Positions 34,207 to 43,924 of a DNA stretch of 64,000 nucleotides are shown here, piece after piece. Both the position numbers and the translations under genes were made by a program. How positions within the stretch are numbered: position 1 is the stretch's first letter; every line of letters starts with the position of its first letter. The notes under the pieces are model-generated. The model worked only from the letters and a program-made list of their open reading frames with translations. It was not told the DNA's origin and searched no databases. Source of the DNA: Reyranella sp. (GTDB taxonomy: Bacteria > Pseudomonadota > Alphaproteobacteria > Reyranellales > Reyranellaceae); the NCBI RefSeq assembly GCF_017305915.1, contig NZ_JAFKJN010000015.1:124001-188000 (forward strand), in the 5' to 3' direction.

Positions 34207-34653
34207 AGGAATGACACCTTCGGCGTCCGCCCTCCGGTCGCGATAGTCCCGGGCGGCGGCGAGGAAGGCGCGCCACAGGGTGCGGCGCGCGCGGCGCTGG
34301 CGCTGCAGGTCGGCGAGGGTCGACGGCGAGGGCCAGCCGGCGCGGCGGCGGGCGCGCAGCCGCGCCACGCCCTGGCGCAGCCGGTCCTCCAGCGGATGGA
34401 GATGGCCCCACAGCTCGACCAGCCTCGCCGCCGCCTGCTCGTGCGGCAGGCAGGCTTCGGGCCAGCCCTCCGCGGCGCCGGCGGCTTCCAGCCAGTCGGC
34501 GCGCGCCCAGGCGAGCTCGGCGCGGCAGGTCTCGATCAGCCGGCGGCGGCGGTCGAGGGCGGGGTGCGGCTGCGCGGCCAGCCAGGCGGCCGGGGCGGCG
34601 GTGCGGGGGCGAAGGCGAGCGGTGTCCATCGGGACAGCGTATGCTTCGTCCAT
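34177..34653 (-). CDS. Hypothetical protein, 158 residues
   Basis: This arginine- and alanine-rich, mostly helical soluble protein begins MDEAYAVPMDTARLRPR and contains RRRLIETCRAELAWARADWL near residue 36. Its final codons (VIPITYTLLTMA) are AT-rich and lie inside the promoter and operator of the HTH-Fic operon, so the module either was inserted at the 3' end or uses this gene's end as its control region. A direct repeat GTAGATCAAC/GTAGATTGAC lies just upstream of the ATG. No family is recognised. Confidence 0.55.
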   Translation of the reverse strand: MDEAYAVPMDTARLRPRTAAPAAWLAAQPHPALDRRRRLIETCRAELAWARADWLEAAGAAEGWPEACLPHEQAAARLVELWGHLHPLEDRLRQGVARLRARRRAGWPSPSTLADLQRQRRARRTLWRAFLAAARDYRDRRADAEGVIPITYTLLTMA

Positions 34654-34781
34654 TGTAGATCAACGGTAGATTGACAAATGGCGCTGGCTGGCCAGGCCAG
34701 GCGCGCGCGCTGCGATGCCGATGGCACAAGGATTTTGCGCGGGCTGCCGTGGCGGCCGGCGAAATTTACGATCTCCTGAAA

Positions 34782-34810
34782 AGTAAAAAAGCCGCCGGAT
34801 CAGCGGCGGC
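34782..34810 (-). terminator. Rho-independent terminator after the small membrane protein
   Basis: On the minus strand a GCCGCCG/CGGCGGC stem (34810-34804 with 34797-34791) is followed by TTTTTTACTTTT. The stem overlaps the stop codon of the 34800-34943 gene, a compact arrangement. Confidence 0.85.
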
Positions 34811-34943
34811 TGCCGGCCTGTGCCTGGGCCTGGTCGACGCGGGGAGCGTCGAAGCCGTCGCGGATCGCGAACTGGGTCAGGAAGAAGAAGGCCAGGATGG
34901 CGGCGATGCCGATCAGTTGGGCGCGTCCGACGCTGCGGATCAT
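34800..34943 (-). CDS. Small single-pass membrane protein, 47 residues
   Basis: The short frame MIRSVGRAQLIGIAAILAFF then FLTQFAIRDGFDAPRVDQAQ encodes one membrane helix with a basic N-terminus (inside) and a soluble tail. AGGAGG sits six bases before the ATG, and a terminator follows, so it is a real gene despite its size. It is clearly related to the protein at 46643-46780 (shared pattern RxQ-hydrophobic-LAxFFLxQ). Function unknown. Confidence 0.78.
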   Translation of the reverse strand: MIRSVGRAQLIGIAAILAFFFLTQFAIRDGFDAPRVDQAQAQAGSRR

Positions 34944-35030
34944 GAACGTCCTCCTCGCGACTGAACGCAGATCGTGCCGGGCGGTTGCCATTGGTGCGCA
35001 ACTGGCCGCGGCTTTCCCCGTTGGAACCGC

Positions 35031-35366
35031 ATGGCGAGCCTGGCCGCGTACGGGGCCGCACTGGGGGACGTTCAGGCGCGGGCCGAGGCACTCGGCCTGG
35101 GCTACGACGGCGCGCACCCCAAGGCCCTGTTCGACTGCCTGCGGACCTGCCTGCCGACCCTCGCCCAGCCGGTCGACGCCTTCCATCGCCCCGGCCAGAT
35201 ACGCTCCCATGCCCGGGTGCTGGCAGAGTGCGAGGAGCTGCTGGTCGCCGTCGCCATTGCGATGCATTCCGGCGAGCCCGCCGAGGAGGAACGCGCCGTC
35301 GAGGAGGCGCATCGGCTGTGCCGGTTGCTGCAGGAGGCGAGGCCGATCCTGGGCCTGGCGTCGTGA
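35031..35366 (+). CDS. Hypothetical protein, 111 residues
   Basis: This soluble, helical, acidic protein begins MASLAAYGAALGDVQARAEA and contains three cysteines (FDCLRTC and HRLCRLL). No signal or membrane segment is present. It is divergent from the small membrane protein. GGAA eight bases before the ATG may serve as a weak ribosome site. I do not recognise a family. The 214 bases after it, up to the efflux gene end, hold no convincing gene. Confidence 0.5.
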   Translation: MASLAAYGAALGDVQARAEALGLGYDGAHPKALFDCLRTCLPTLAQPVDAFHRPGQIRSHARVLAECEELLVAVAIAMHSGEPAEEERAVEEAHRLCRLLQEARPILGLAS

Positions 35367-35580
35367 TCGGCGCGGATCGACTGCTGCAGCTTGCGGATGT
35401 CCTCGATCACGTCGCGCGTCCGCTGCGTCGTCGCGCCGTGGGGGCCTGCGGGAGAGCAACCTCCGTGCCGCCCGTTCATAGTCGCGGGCCTGCACGACTC
35501 GCGGCGCAGGGCCTGTCGCCGGCCTTCGAGCGCAGATTTCATGCGCGCGCAGGCCGGGTATTGGTTGCAGGGAAAATGCA

Positions 35581-38500
35581 TCACGGGCGCGGGCCCGTCG
35601 CCGCGCGACCCTTCACCAGACCGTAGATCGCCGGGATGACCAGCAGCGTCAGCACGGTCGAGCTCGCCATGCCGCCGATCATCGGCACCGCGATGCGCTG
35701 CATGACCTCCGAGCCGGTGCCGTCGTTCCACAGGATCGGCAGCAGGCCGGCGGCGATCGCCGTCACGGTCATCATCTTGGGCCGCACCCTCTCGACGGCG
35801 CCCTCCATGATCGCCGCGCGCAGGTCGTCGCGATCGAAGGGACGTCCCTCGGCCTCGCACAGCGCGCGCCGCGCGGCCAGCGCGTGGTCGAGGTAGATCA
35901 GCATCACCACGCCCGTCTCGGCCGCGACGCCGGCCAGCGCGATGAATCCGACCGCGACCGCCACGCTCAGGTTGAAGCCCATGAGCCAGACCAGCCACAG
36001 GCCGCCGACCAGCGCGAACGGCAGCGACAGCATCACGATCAGCGTCTCGGCGATGCGCCTGAAGTTGAGGTAGAGCAGCACGAAGATCAGCAGCAGCGTC
36101 GCCGGCACGACGATTTTCAGTTTCGCCTCGGCCCGCTCGAGATACTCGAACTGCCCGCTCCACACGAGATAGGTGCCGGCCGGCAGGGCGACCTTGTCCC
36201 GCACCGCGCGCTGGGCGTCGGCGACGTAGTGCGCGAGGTCGCGGCCTCGGAAGTCGACATAGACGTAGACGGCGAGCTGGGCGTTCTCGGTGCGGATGCT
36301 GGTCGGACCCTGCGTCAGCTTCACCGCGGCGAGCTGGCCGAGCGGCAGCATACCGCCGGTCATCGTCGGCACCAGGACGTCCGAGGCGATCGCGCGGGGA
36401 TCGGACCGGAAGTCGCGCGGGTAGCGGACGTTCACCGTATAGCGTTCGCGGCCTTCGACGGTGGTGGTCACGCTCTCGCCGCCCAATCCGCTGGCGACCA
36501 CGCGCTGCAGGTCCTCGATCGTGACGCCGTACTGGGCGAGCCGCGCCCGGTCGGGGGAGGATGTCGAGGAAATAGCCGCCGGTGACCCGTTCGGCATGGG
36601 CGGACGTCGTGCCGGGCACGCTGCGGATCGCCGCCTCGACCTGGCGCGCCAGCGGCTCGAGCTCGCCGTAGTCGCGGCCCAGCAGCTTGACGCCGACCGG
36701 GGTGCGGATGCCGGTCGCCAGCATGTCGGTGCGCGCCTTGATCGGCATCGTCCAGGCGTTGGCGATGCCCGGGAATTGCAGCGCGCGGTCCATCTCGGCA
36801 ATCAGCGTGTCGACGGTCATGCCGGCGCGCCATTGCGGCTTCGGCTTGAGGTTGATGATCGTCTCGAACATCTCGAGCGGCGCGGGGTCGGTCGCCGTGG
36901 CCGCCCGGCCGGCCTTGCCGAACACCGAGGCGACCTCGGGAAACGACTTGATGATCCTGTCCTGGGTCTGCAGCAGCTCGGCCGACTTGGTGATCGACAG
37001 GCAGGGCAGGGTCACCGGCATGTAGAACAGCGTGCCCTCGTCGAGGCTCGGCATGAACTCCGCGCCCAGCCGCATCGCCGGCCAGGCCGACGCCGCGAGC
37101 ACCAGCATCGCCAGCCCGACCACCGGCAACCGCGCCCGCAGCACCAGCCGCAGGACCGGCCGGTACAGCGCGATCAGCGCCCGGTTCAAGGGGTTGCGGT
37201 GCTCCGGCAGGATGCGGCCGCGCACGAACAGCATCATCAGCGCCGGCACCAGGGTGATCGACAGCAGCGCCGCCGACGCCATGGCGAGGCTCTTGGTCCA
37301 GGCCAGCGGCTTGAACAGCCGGCCTTCCTGCTCCTCCAGCGCGAAGATCGGCAGGAACGACACGGTGATGACCAGCAGCGAGAAGAACAGCGCCGGCCCG
37401 ACCTCTACCGCGGCGGCGACGATCGCCTCGTTGCGCGAGCGGCCGGGCGGCAGCCGCTCGATATGCTTGTGCGCGTTCTCGATCATGACGATGGCGGCAT
37501 CGATCATGGCGCCGATCGCGATGGCGATGCCGCCCAGGCTCATGATGTTGGAGCCGATGCCCAGCGCTTGCATGGCGAGGAAGGCCATCAGCACGCCGAC
37601 CGGCAAGGTGACGATGGCGACCAGCGCCGAGCGGACGTGCAGCAGGAACACGATGCACACGGCGGCGACCACCAGGCTTTCCTCGATCAGCGTCGATTTC
37701 AGCGTGGCGATGGCGCGATGGATCAGGTCGGACCGGTCGTAGACCGTCTCCAGCCGCACGCCCGGCGGCAGGCCGGCGCCGATCTCGGCGATCTTCGCCT
37801 TGACGTGATCGATCACTTCCAGCGCATTCTGGCCGAAGCGCTGCAGGGCGATGCCGCCGACCGCCTCGCCCTCGCCGTCGAGTTCGCTCGCGCCGCGCCG
37901 CTCGTCGGGGCCGAGCTCGATGCGGGCGACGTCGCGCAGCAGCACCGGCACGGGCCCGTCGGCCTTGAGCACGATCAGGGCGAGATCGTCGATCCCCTTC
38001 AGGTAGCCGCGGCCGCGCACCATGAACTCGGCCTCGGCCATCTCGACCACGCGGCCGCCGGTCTCGCGGTTGGAGGCGCGGATGGCGTCGACGACGCGGC
38101 CCAGCGGCACGCCGTAGCTCCGGAGCTTCACCGGATCGACGACGACGTTGTACTGGCGGACGAAGCCGCCGACGCTCGCCACCTCGGCCACGCCCTGCGC
38201 CTTGGCCAGCCCGAAGCGGACGTACCAGTCCTGCAGCGAGCGCAGCTCGGCCAGCGTGCGCTCGGCGCCGACGACGGCGTACTGATAGACCCAGCCGACG
38301 CCGGTCGCGTCCGGCCCAAGCGCCGGCTGCACGCCGGCCGGCAGCTTGGCGGTGCCCGACGCAAGGTATTGCAGCACGCGGCTGCGCGCCCAGTAGATGT
38401 CGGTGCCGTCCTCGAAGATCACGTAGACGAACGACACGCCGAAGAACGAGAAGCCGCGCACCGCCCGGCTGCGCGGCACGGCGAGCAGGGCCGTGGTCAG

Positions 38501-38704
38501 CGGATAGGTCACCTGGTCCTCGACCACCTGCGGCGCCTGGCCCGGCATCTCGGTGTAGACGATCACCTGGGTGTCGGAGAGGTCGGGAATGGCGTCGAGC
38601 GACAGCCGGCCGAGCGCGACGAGCCCGCCGCCGGCCAGCGCGGCGCAGGCGATCAGCACCAGCAGCACGTTGCGCGCCGACCAGCGGATGACGGCGTCGA
38701 TCAT
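35581..38704 (-). pseudogene. CusA/CzcA-type RND heavy-metal efflux pump, frameshifted
   Basis: The combined reading gives a protein of about 1040 residues, the usual length for CusA/CzcA inner-membrane pumps. The N-terminal frame has the RLSLDAIPDLSDTQV porter segment, GGIAIAIGAMIDAAIVMIEN (the proton-relay TM4 region) and GAEFMPSLDEGTLFYMPV; the C-terminal frame has GFIALAGVAAETGVVMLIYL. The switch between frames occurs at a run of five G (36553-36557, plus strand): one base too many. It overlaps the adaptor gene as ATGA. Copper/silver or zinc/cobalt/cadmium export is the family role. It is inactive if the frameshift is real. Confidence 0.85.
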
Positions 38705-39893
38705 TTGCCGTCTCCGGCGGCGAAGGCGTCGAGCGCTGCCCGGATGTTGCTTTCGGCAGGAAGGTCGCCTGCGTCACCACCCGCTCGCCGGGCCTGAGGC
38801 CATCCTCGATCTGCACCCAGCCCGGCACGCGGGCGCCGACCTTGACCGGGCGCGGCTCGTAGCGGCCCTCGCCGCGCTCGACCAGCACGACCAGCCGCCG
38901 GCCGGTATCGATCAGCGCCGACTCCGCAATCGCGATCCGGCTGCCCGGGACCGCCGCCTGGATCTCGACGGTCGCCGCCATGTCGGCGCGCAGGCGGCCG
39001 TCGGGGTTGGCGACCTCGATGCGCAGCCGCGCCGTGCGGTTGCCGCGGTCGACCGCGGGATAGATGAAGATGACCTGGCCCTCGATCGGCTTGTCCGGCC
39101 AGGCATTGACGGTGATGCGGGCGCGGTCGCCCGTCTTCACGAAGGCGAGGTCCTGCTCGTAGACCTCGGCCATCACCCACATGGTGGAGGTATCGACGAT
39201 GCGGAACAGCGCATCGCCGCGGCTGAACCGCATGCCTTCGACGGCGGTCTTCTGCACGACGATGCCGCTCGACGGCGAGCGGATGGTGACGGTGCGCAGC
39301 GCCTCGCCGCGCTTGAGCTTGTCCAGCTCGGCCTCGGGATAGTCGAGGTTGCGCAGCTTGTCGGCGGCGTAGCCGCCGCGACCGGCGATGCGCAGCTCCT
39401 GCTGCAGCACGGCAAGCTCGGGGCTGTAGGCCTCGAACAGCGGCTGCCCCTTCTCGACGGTGTCGCCGGTGGCGTTGATGAACAGCTTGTCGATCCAGCC
39501 GCTGTACCTCGGCGCGACGACGTACTGCTTGCGCTCGTCGAACTGCAGGCTGGCGAAGGCGCGAAGGCTCCGCGACAGGTCGCGCTCGCCGACCTCGGCG
39601 GTCCGCACGCCGAGCTTCTGGACCTTGTCGGGGCTGATCTGCACCGTGCCCGGACTGTCCGCGGGCGCGCCCTCGCAGACCGCGATGTAGTCCATGTTCA
39701 TGGAATCCTTCTTGGGCACCGGCGAGGTGGCCGGGCCGCCCATCGGATCGCGGTAGAACTTGACCTTGCCGCCGGGGCAGGCCGGATCGGCCGCCGACGC
39801 GGGCGCAGCAAGTAGGGTCGCCGCAGCGGCGGCAGCGATGACAACGACGACGGCGCCGGCAAGGCCGGGCCGCCCGAAGAGCGACAGACTCAT
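38701..39893 (-). pseudogene. CusB-type membrane-fusion protein, frameshifted near the C-terminus
   Basis: The N-terminal frame encodes a signal peptide (AGAVVVVIAAAAAATLLAAP), a degenerate heavy-metal-binding domain (CPGGKVKFYRDPMGGPATSP), a barrel-sandwich hybrid region and a RVVTQATFLP end. Near 38755 the protein-like reading moves to the frame ending AESNIRAALDAFAAGDGK, whose TGA overlaps the pump's ATG as expected for this operon. A one-base indel explains it. With it repaired the protein has about 397 residues, normal for periplasmic adaptors linking the RND pump to an outer-membrane channel. Confidence 0.8.
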
Positions 39894-39950
39894 GAAAACC
39901 TCCGCGTCGCCGCGCGCGGGATGCGCGGGCTTAAGCCGACCGACGGACGG

Positions 39951-40274
39951 TCAGCCGCGCGGCGGGAACGGGTCGGGCGGAGGCGACAGGCCGCTCAGTG
40001 CGCGATGCGCCGGCGACCATTGGAGCGTGACGTAGGGACTGGCCGTGATCTCCAGCGCGGCGGCCAGCAGGGCGGGCCCGGCGCTGACGTGCATCTGGAT
40101 GCAGTCGTCCATCGCCATGGGACACGGCGCGTGGTCGCAGTCATCGCAGGCGGCGCAGGGCGCGGTCACGGCGGCGCCGGGGATGCCGGCCAGCGCCGCC
40201 TGCGCCGCGGCCGCGAAATTCAGCGTGCCCGCGAAGATCGCGAGGCAGCCGAGCAGGGCGGCGAGGGCGCGTCA
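39951..40274 (-). pseudogene. Cysteine-rich exported protein, start frame broken
   Basis: The frame ending at 39951 contains CAACDDCDHAPCPMAMDDC, a dense cysteine/histidine/methionine cluster suggesting metal binding, and a signal-like LAALLGCLAIFAGTLNFAAA upstream. No start codon exists in that frame after the preceding TGA, but an ATG one base out of frame lies at 40274. One inserted C (or two lost bases) near 40268 would join them. It is immediately upstream of the CusBA-like genes, so a periplasmic copper-handling role is plausible. Confidence 0.5.
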
Positions 40275-40422
40275 TGCAAGTCATATTGCAGCGGCCGTCA
40301 ACCGATGCCAATGGGGCCAATGGACACTGTATGGTGATCGCCTGTTCGGGGCTTCGCGAAGAAAATGTAACGCGCTCGGCGGCAGGGCCGTAGTATCCCG
40401 CCGGGAATAGCGGGAGACGACG

Positions 40423-41238
40423 ATGGCCGCAGCGAGTTTCGACGCCTTTCAGCGCAACCAGAGCAGCGCGTTCGCAAGCGGAGCCGGTATCGGCACGTTG
40501 GCCGGCCTGATAGGCCTCGGCGGCGCCGAGTTTCGCCTTCCCGTCCTGATCAGCATGTTCCGCTTCGGCGCGCTCGAAGCGGTGATCATCAACAAGGCGA
40601 TGAGCCTGGTCGTCGTCATGTCGGCGCTGCCCTTCCGCACCGGCACCGTCTCGCTGGCGACGCTGGCGTCTTTCTGGCCGGTGATCGTCAACCTTCTCGG
40701 CGGGAGCCTGCTGGGCGCATGGTTCGGCGCGTCATGGGCGACCAGGCTGCGGTCCGACATGTTCTATCGCGTGATCGCCGTGCTGCTCGTCGGCATGGCT
40801 GTCATCCTCATGCTCGGGCACAGCGCCGAAGGGAACGGGCAACCGCTGTTCCACGGGCCGGCCCAGATCGTCGCCGGCCTCGCGGCTGGCTTCGCCATAG
40901 GCGTGATGGCGTCATTGCTCGGCGTCGCCGGCGGCGAATTGCTGATACCGACCCTGATCATCCTGTTCGGCGTGGACGTGAAACTGGCGGGCAGCCTGTC
41001 ACTCGCGGTCAGCCTGCCGACCATGATCGTGGGCTTCGGCCGCTACAGCCGGGATGCCACGTTCTCCGTGCTGCGGCAGAACGGCGGGTTCGTGCTGGCG
41101 ATGGCCGTGGGCTCCGTGGTCGGAAGCTTCATTGGGGCGCAATTGCTCGGCGTCATTCCGAGCGCAGTCCTGTTGCCGGTCCTGGCCGTGATCCTGCTGA
41201 TTTCGTCGGTGAAGCTCTGGCTGCACCGCAGGACGTGA
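40423..41238 (+). CDS. TauE/SafE (TSUP) family membrane permease
   Basis: This 271-residue integral membrane protein has about eight hydrophobic segments and the two-repeat TSUP layout: GTLAGLIGLGGAEFRLPVLI near residue 22 and GVMASLLGVAGGELLIPTLI near residue 158, the two glycine-rich repeats typical of the family. TSUP proteins export sulfite or sulfoacetate, or carry other anions. It is divergent from the cysteine-rich/CusBA genes, so a role tied to metal or sulfur stress is possible but unproven. Confidence 0.86.
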   Translation: MAAASFDAFQRNQSSAFASGAGIGTLAGLIGLGGAEFRLPVLISMFRFGALEAVIINKAMSLVVVMSALPFRTGTVSLATLASFWPVIVNLLGGSLLGAWFGASWATRLRSDMFYRVIAVLLVGMAVILMLGHSAEGNGQPLFHGPAQIVAGLAAGFAIGVMASLLGVAGGELLIPTLIILFGVDVKLAGSLSLAVSLPTMIVGFGRYSRDATFSVLRQNGGFVLAMAVGSVVGSFIGAQLLGVIPSAVLLPVLAVILLISSVKLWLHRRT

Positions 41239-41407
41239 CCGGCCGATAGCGGCTGGGTGCGGATCGAAGGGTTGGACGAAGCCTGGTCCTCCTCGGCCAG
41301 CGGGTCGTACGCGTGGATGCGCATCCGCCGCCTCCGGCAGGTAGGCTCGGTGTTTTCGTTGCTGGCCCGGTCCCTCACCTTCGGGGGCGTCTCGGAACGA
41401 TATCGGG

Positions 41408-42049
41408 CTACCAGCGCAGCAGCCGCGGGCCGAGAACGGCACCGGCGAGCGTGCACAGCATGATCGTGCCGCTGTACCAGATGGCGACGAACGGCAGCGA
41501 ATCGGCCGTGCAGTGCAGGGCGTAGCCGGCGGCGCTCAAGCCGCCCGCAACGAGGCCGGCGAGCGCACCTGCTCGCCGGAGATTCGTCGGTGCGGCCTGG
41601 CGCACTGCCCAAACCACCAACGCGAAAGGAACGACAGCGATAATCGGTATGGACAGCAGGCATTCGAGCCATTCATCGCCCATGAGCATTATCTGCCAAC
41701 GCGCTGCCGGCGCGTTTGCCAAGCTGATCGAGGCCAGACCCACGATGCCGGCGAACGGCAGCAGCACGAACGCCAGCGAGCCACGCGAGCTGCCGGCTGG
41801 CCGCGCCGATCTACTCAGGTAGAGGATGGCTAGTGCGGTAATCGTCATTGCGAAAATGAGCTTGATGGCGATGAAGCCGAGCGCCGTGTTGCTGCCAACG
41901 TCGGTCCGGCCGCCGAGCGCGACTAGCCCGGCTCCGAGAGCGACCAAGGCGCCAAGCGCGAACGCCCTGACCTGGGTGCGCCACACTTGCCGCCGATCGA
42001 TGGCTTCAACATTGGTGCTCAGCATGGCGATCAAGTCGTCTGTTCTCAT
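41408..42049 (-). CDS. nrsF: NrsF family (DUF1109) anti-sigma factor
   Basis: This 213-residue membrane protein has six hydrophobic segments and the conserved cysteines of DUF1109: one in EWLECLLSIPII near residue 128 and one in GYALHCTADSLPFVAIWY near residue 178. In Caulobacter the homologue NrsF holds SigF at the membrane and responds to heavy-metal stress. Its start overlaps the end of the sigma factor gene by four bases, so the pair is co-translated. The two cysteines probably sense the signal. Confidence 0.85.
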   Translation of the reverse strand: MRTDDLIAMLSTNVEAIDRRQVWRTQVRAFALGALVALGAGLVALGGRTDVGSNTALGFIAIKLIFAMTITALAILYLSRSARPAGSSRGSLAFVLLPFAGIVGLASISLANAPAARWQIMLMGDEWLECLLSIPIIAVVPFALVVWAVRQAAPTNLRRAGALAGLVAGGLSAAGYALHCTADSLPFVAIWYSGTIMLCTLAGAVLGPRLLRW

Positions 42050-42603
42050 GACTTGTCCTCCGCCTTGATCGCCGCCGTCATCGCCTTCAGTCCACGGTGG
42101 ATGCTGATCTTCACAGCCGACTCCGTCATGCCCGACCGGTGTGCCGCCTCGGCGACGCTCAGCCCATCCAGCTTCACATACTGGATGGCCCGCTGCATCT
42201 TGGCCGGCAGCCGGGTCATCAGCCGCCTCAGGTCGATCGAACTTTCCACACCATCATGATCTGCGCGCGCCGTGAGATCATCGACGTTCTCGATGGGCAG
42301 GTCGCCACGCGACGCATTGATTCGGCGGAGGTAGTCTATGAGCTTGTAGCGCGCGATCGCGTACATCCATGGCGTAAACAGCTCGGCCTGGTCGTATGTG
42401 TGCCGTCGGGTATGGATCGCCAGCAACGCCTCCTGCAATAGATCCTCCGCTTCGGACGCCCCTCTTCCGGCGCGCGCAAGCCGTCCTCGATAGTAGCTGC
42501 GCAGGTGCGGGCTGAGCCGCTCGAGCAGCCTGCGATACGCGGCGCCATCGCCGTCGAGGCCGGCCGTCATGAGTGATTTCAGCTCTTGCTCGTTCGTCGT
42601 CAT
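42046..42603 (-). CDS. sigF: ECF RNA polymerase sigma factor, SigF-like
   Basis: This 185-residue ECF sigma factor has region 2 in EDLLQEALLAIHTRRHTYDQ near residue 52 with FTPWMYAIARYKLIDYLRR after it, and a region 4 helix-turn-helix in GLSVAEAAHRSGMTESAVKI near residue 150. It sits directly upstream of the NrsF-type anti-sigma gene with an ATGA overlap, the arrangement known in Caulobacter. A GTAACC-N16-CGAA promoter precedes it, so autoregulation is likely. Target genes probably include the two small exported genes downstream on the other strand. Confidence 0.85.
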   Translation of the reverse strand: MTTNEQELKSLMTAGLDGDGAAYRRLLERLSPHLRSYYRGRLARAGRGASEAEDLLQEALLAIHTRRHTYDQAELFTPWMYAIARYKLIDYLRRINASRGDLPIENVDDLTARADHDGVESSIDLRRLMTRLPAKMQRAIQYVKLDGLSVAEAAHRSGMTESAVKISIHRGLKAMTAAIKAEDKS

Positions 42604-42620
42604 GCGGCCGCCATCTTCTA

Positions 42621-42646
42621 TTCGGGCCGAACGCCGCCCCGGTTAC
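42621..42646 (-). promoter_or_regulatory. SigF-type promoter (GTAACC-N16-CGAA)
   Basis: On the minus strand GTAACC (42646-42641) is followed after exactly 16 bases by CGAA (42624-42621), the motif reported for SigF of Caulobacter. The ATG of the sigma gene (42603) lies 18 bases past the -10, leaving a short leader. This supports autoregulation. Confidence 0.75.
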
Positions 42647-42773
42647 ACGGACTCCCAAAAATATCGCGTGGCACGCGGTGTGCCGGGACACCGATCACGT
42701 CAACGTGAGCCTGTATCCGATGCGCGCTTCGCACCGAACTCCTGGGAAGACGACACGCAACAAGGAGCTCGAC

Positions 42774-43232
42774 ATGCCGTGCTCAGCTCGCAAAGAAGCG
42801 CTCCACGCCACCGGCGTCGTTCTGACCGCCAGCGTCGCCACTTTCGCCGCCGCGGTGGCAATCACGATGTCCGGCCCAGCTTTTGCCGCTGCTCCGGACT
42901 ATCGCTTCGAAGTGGAGCAGGTCGCGCCCGCCGGTCCGGGCAAGTCCGACGTCACCGTTCGCCTGGTGCGAGCGGAAGACGGCACATTGGTCACCGGCGC
43001 GGCCCTTTCGGCGAATGCGGCAGGTGACACCGAAGCCGAGCGGACGGGTTACCGCCTGTTCCGGGTCAACACGGCGGCGGCAGGTCCCCAGACATTGCAG
43101 GTCTTCGCCAAGGTGCCGGGCCCCACGCGCATCGAACGGACGTTCAACTCGTCCATAAAGGCGACACTGGAACGAACGGTCCGCGGCGAGGACAAGGCGG
43201 TCTCCGGCACCGTCGTCTTCAACGCCCAATGA
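42774..43232 (+). CDS. Exported protein, 152 residues, next to sigF
   Basis: A long signal peptide (TGVVLTASVATFAAAVAITMSGPAFA then AAPDY, split around residues 13-40) is followed by a beta-rich domain (YRFEVEQVAPAGPGKSDVTV, later GPQTLQVFAKVPGP) resembling small immunoglobulin-like periplasmic domains. AAGGAG precedes the ATG at 42774. It is divergent from sigF and is followed by the CusF-like gene. A role in periplasmic copper or oxidative stress is suggested by context only. Possible FixH/YtkA-like fold, uncertain. Confidence 0.65.
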   Translation: MPCSARKEALHATGVVLTASVATFAAAVAITMSGPAFAAAPDYRFEVEQVAPAGPGKSDVTVRLVRAEDGTLVTGAALSANAAGDTEAERTGYRLFRVNTAAAGPQTLQVFAKVPGPTRIERTFNSSIKATLERTVRGEDKAVSGTVVFNAQ

Positions 43233-43254
43233 CGCTCGCAATCGGGGACAAGTC

Positions 43255-43578
43255 ATGATCCGCAGAAACATCCTCGCGACGCTCGTCATCATGGCAGCGA
43301 CGAGCGCGGTCGCGGCGCCCGCGTTGGCGTGGGACGTCGCAGGTTCCACCGAACAGGGATTGTCCAGTGGCCGAGTCGTGAAGGTCGACGCCGATGCCGG
43401 CATGATCACGATCGAGCACAAGCCGATCCGGCGTCTCTATATGGATGCCATGACCATGATCTTCAAAGTCCGCGATCCGACTCTGCTCACCGGATTGACG
43501 CCCGGGGACAAGATCCGCTTCAGGGTCGACCGGGCTGGCGACGGGTTCGTCATTACCAGGATAGAGAACGCGAACTGA
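43255..43578 (+). CDS. CusF-like periplasmic copper-binding protein
   Basis: This 107-residue protein has a signal peptide (ILATLVIMAATSAVAAPALA) and a short OB-like domain with the metal motif HKPIRRLYMDAMTMIFKV near residue 60. By alignment with CusF, the histidine and the two methionines (MTM) are kept, while the tryptophan that caps Cu(I) is a methionine here, as in many environmental homologues. It binds copper or silver in the periplasm and hands it to an RND exporter. It follows the exported gene by 22 bases. The nearby CusBA-like pump is the logical partner. Confidence 0.83.
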   Translation: MIRRNILATLVIMAATSAVAAPALAWDVAGSTEQGLSSGRVVKVDADAGMITIEHKPIRRLYMDAMTMIFKVRDPTLLTGLTPGDKIRFRVDRAGDGFVITRIENAN

Positions 43579-43924
43579 GCACTGCTCGGAGTTGGCAATG
43601 CCGATGCAGGTCTTGCACGCGAGGCGGGAAAGGGGGACGGAGCCCGCCGCAGGATGACCGGGGGGCTGTGCGCGACTCTGAGATTCGCGGGCGGCGGAGC
43701 GCCAGCCGAGGCCGTCTCAGCGGCTGAAACTCGTGAAATCGCAGTCCAGCCACAATTTTGATTCGACCGTCGAACGCGGACGCCGAGTCCGAACTATTGT
43801 GCCGGTCGCGCAAAAGGCGCGCAAGTCGCTGAGAACTTCGGTCCTCGTGCAACAACGTTCAGAGACACCGAATCCAATAGCGAACGCGTCGCCGCACAAA
43901 CCGCGCTATGATCCCGTTCGGATC

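Noticed and set aside
34671-34964. Plus-strand frame of 97 residues
   Set aside because: It is antisense to the 47-residue membrane protein, which has a ribosome site and terminator; the plus frame has neither.
35367-35580. Possible minus-strand protein containing DVIEDIRKLQQSIRADHDA
   Set aside because: Protein-like for only about 20 residues, with the rest non-coding in character; not enough to call a gene.
36461-38797. Long plus-strand frame opposite the efflux pump
   Set aside because: Arginine/aspartate/histidine-rich text without motifs, exactly antisense to the well-supported CusA-like gene.
41239-41407. Small gene between the TauE/SafE-type and NrsF genes
   Set aside because: Only frames shadowing the neighbours are open; no start with a ribosome site was found.
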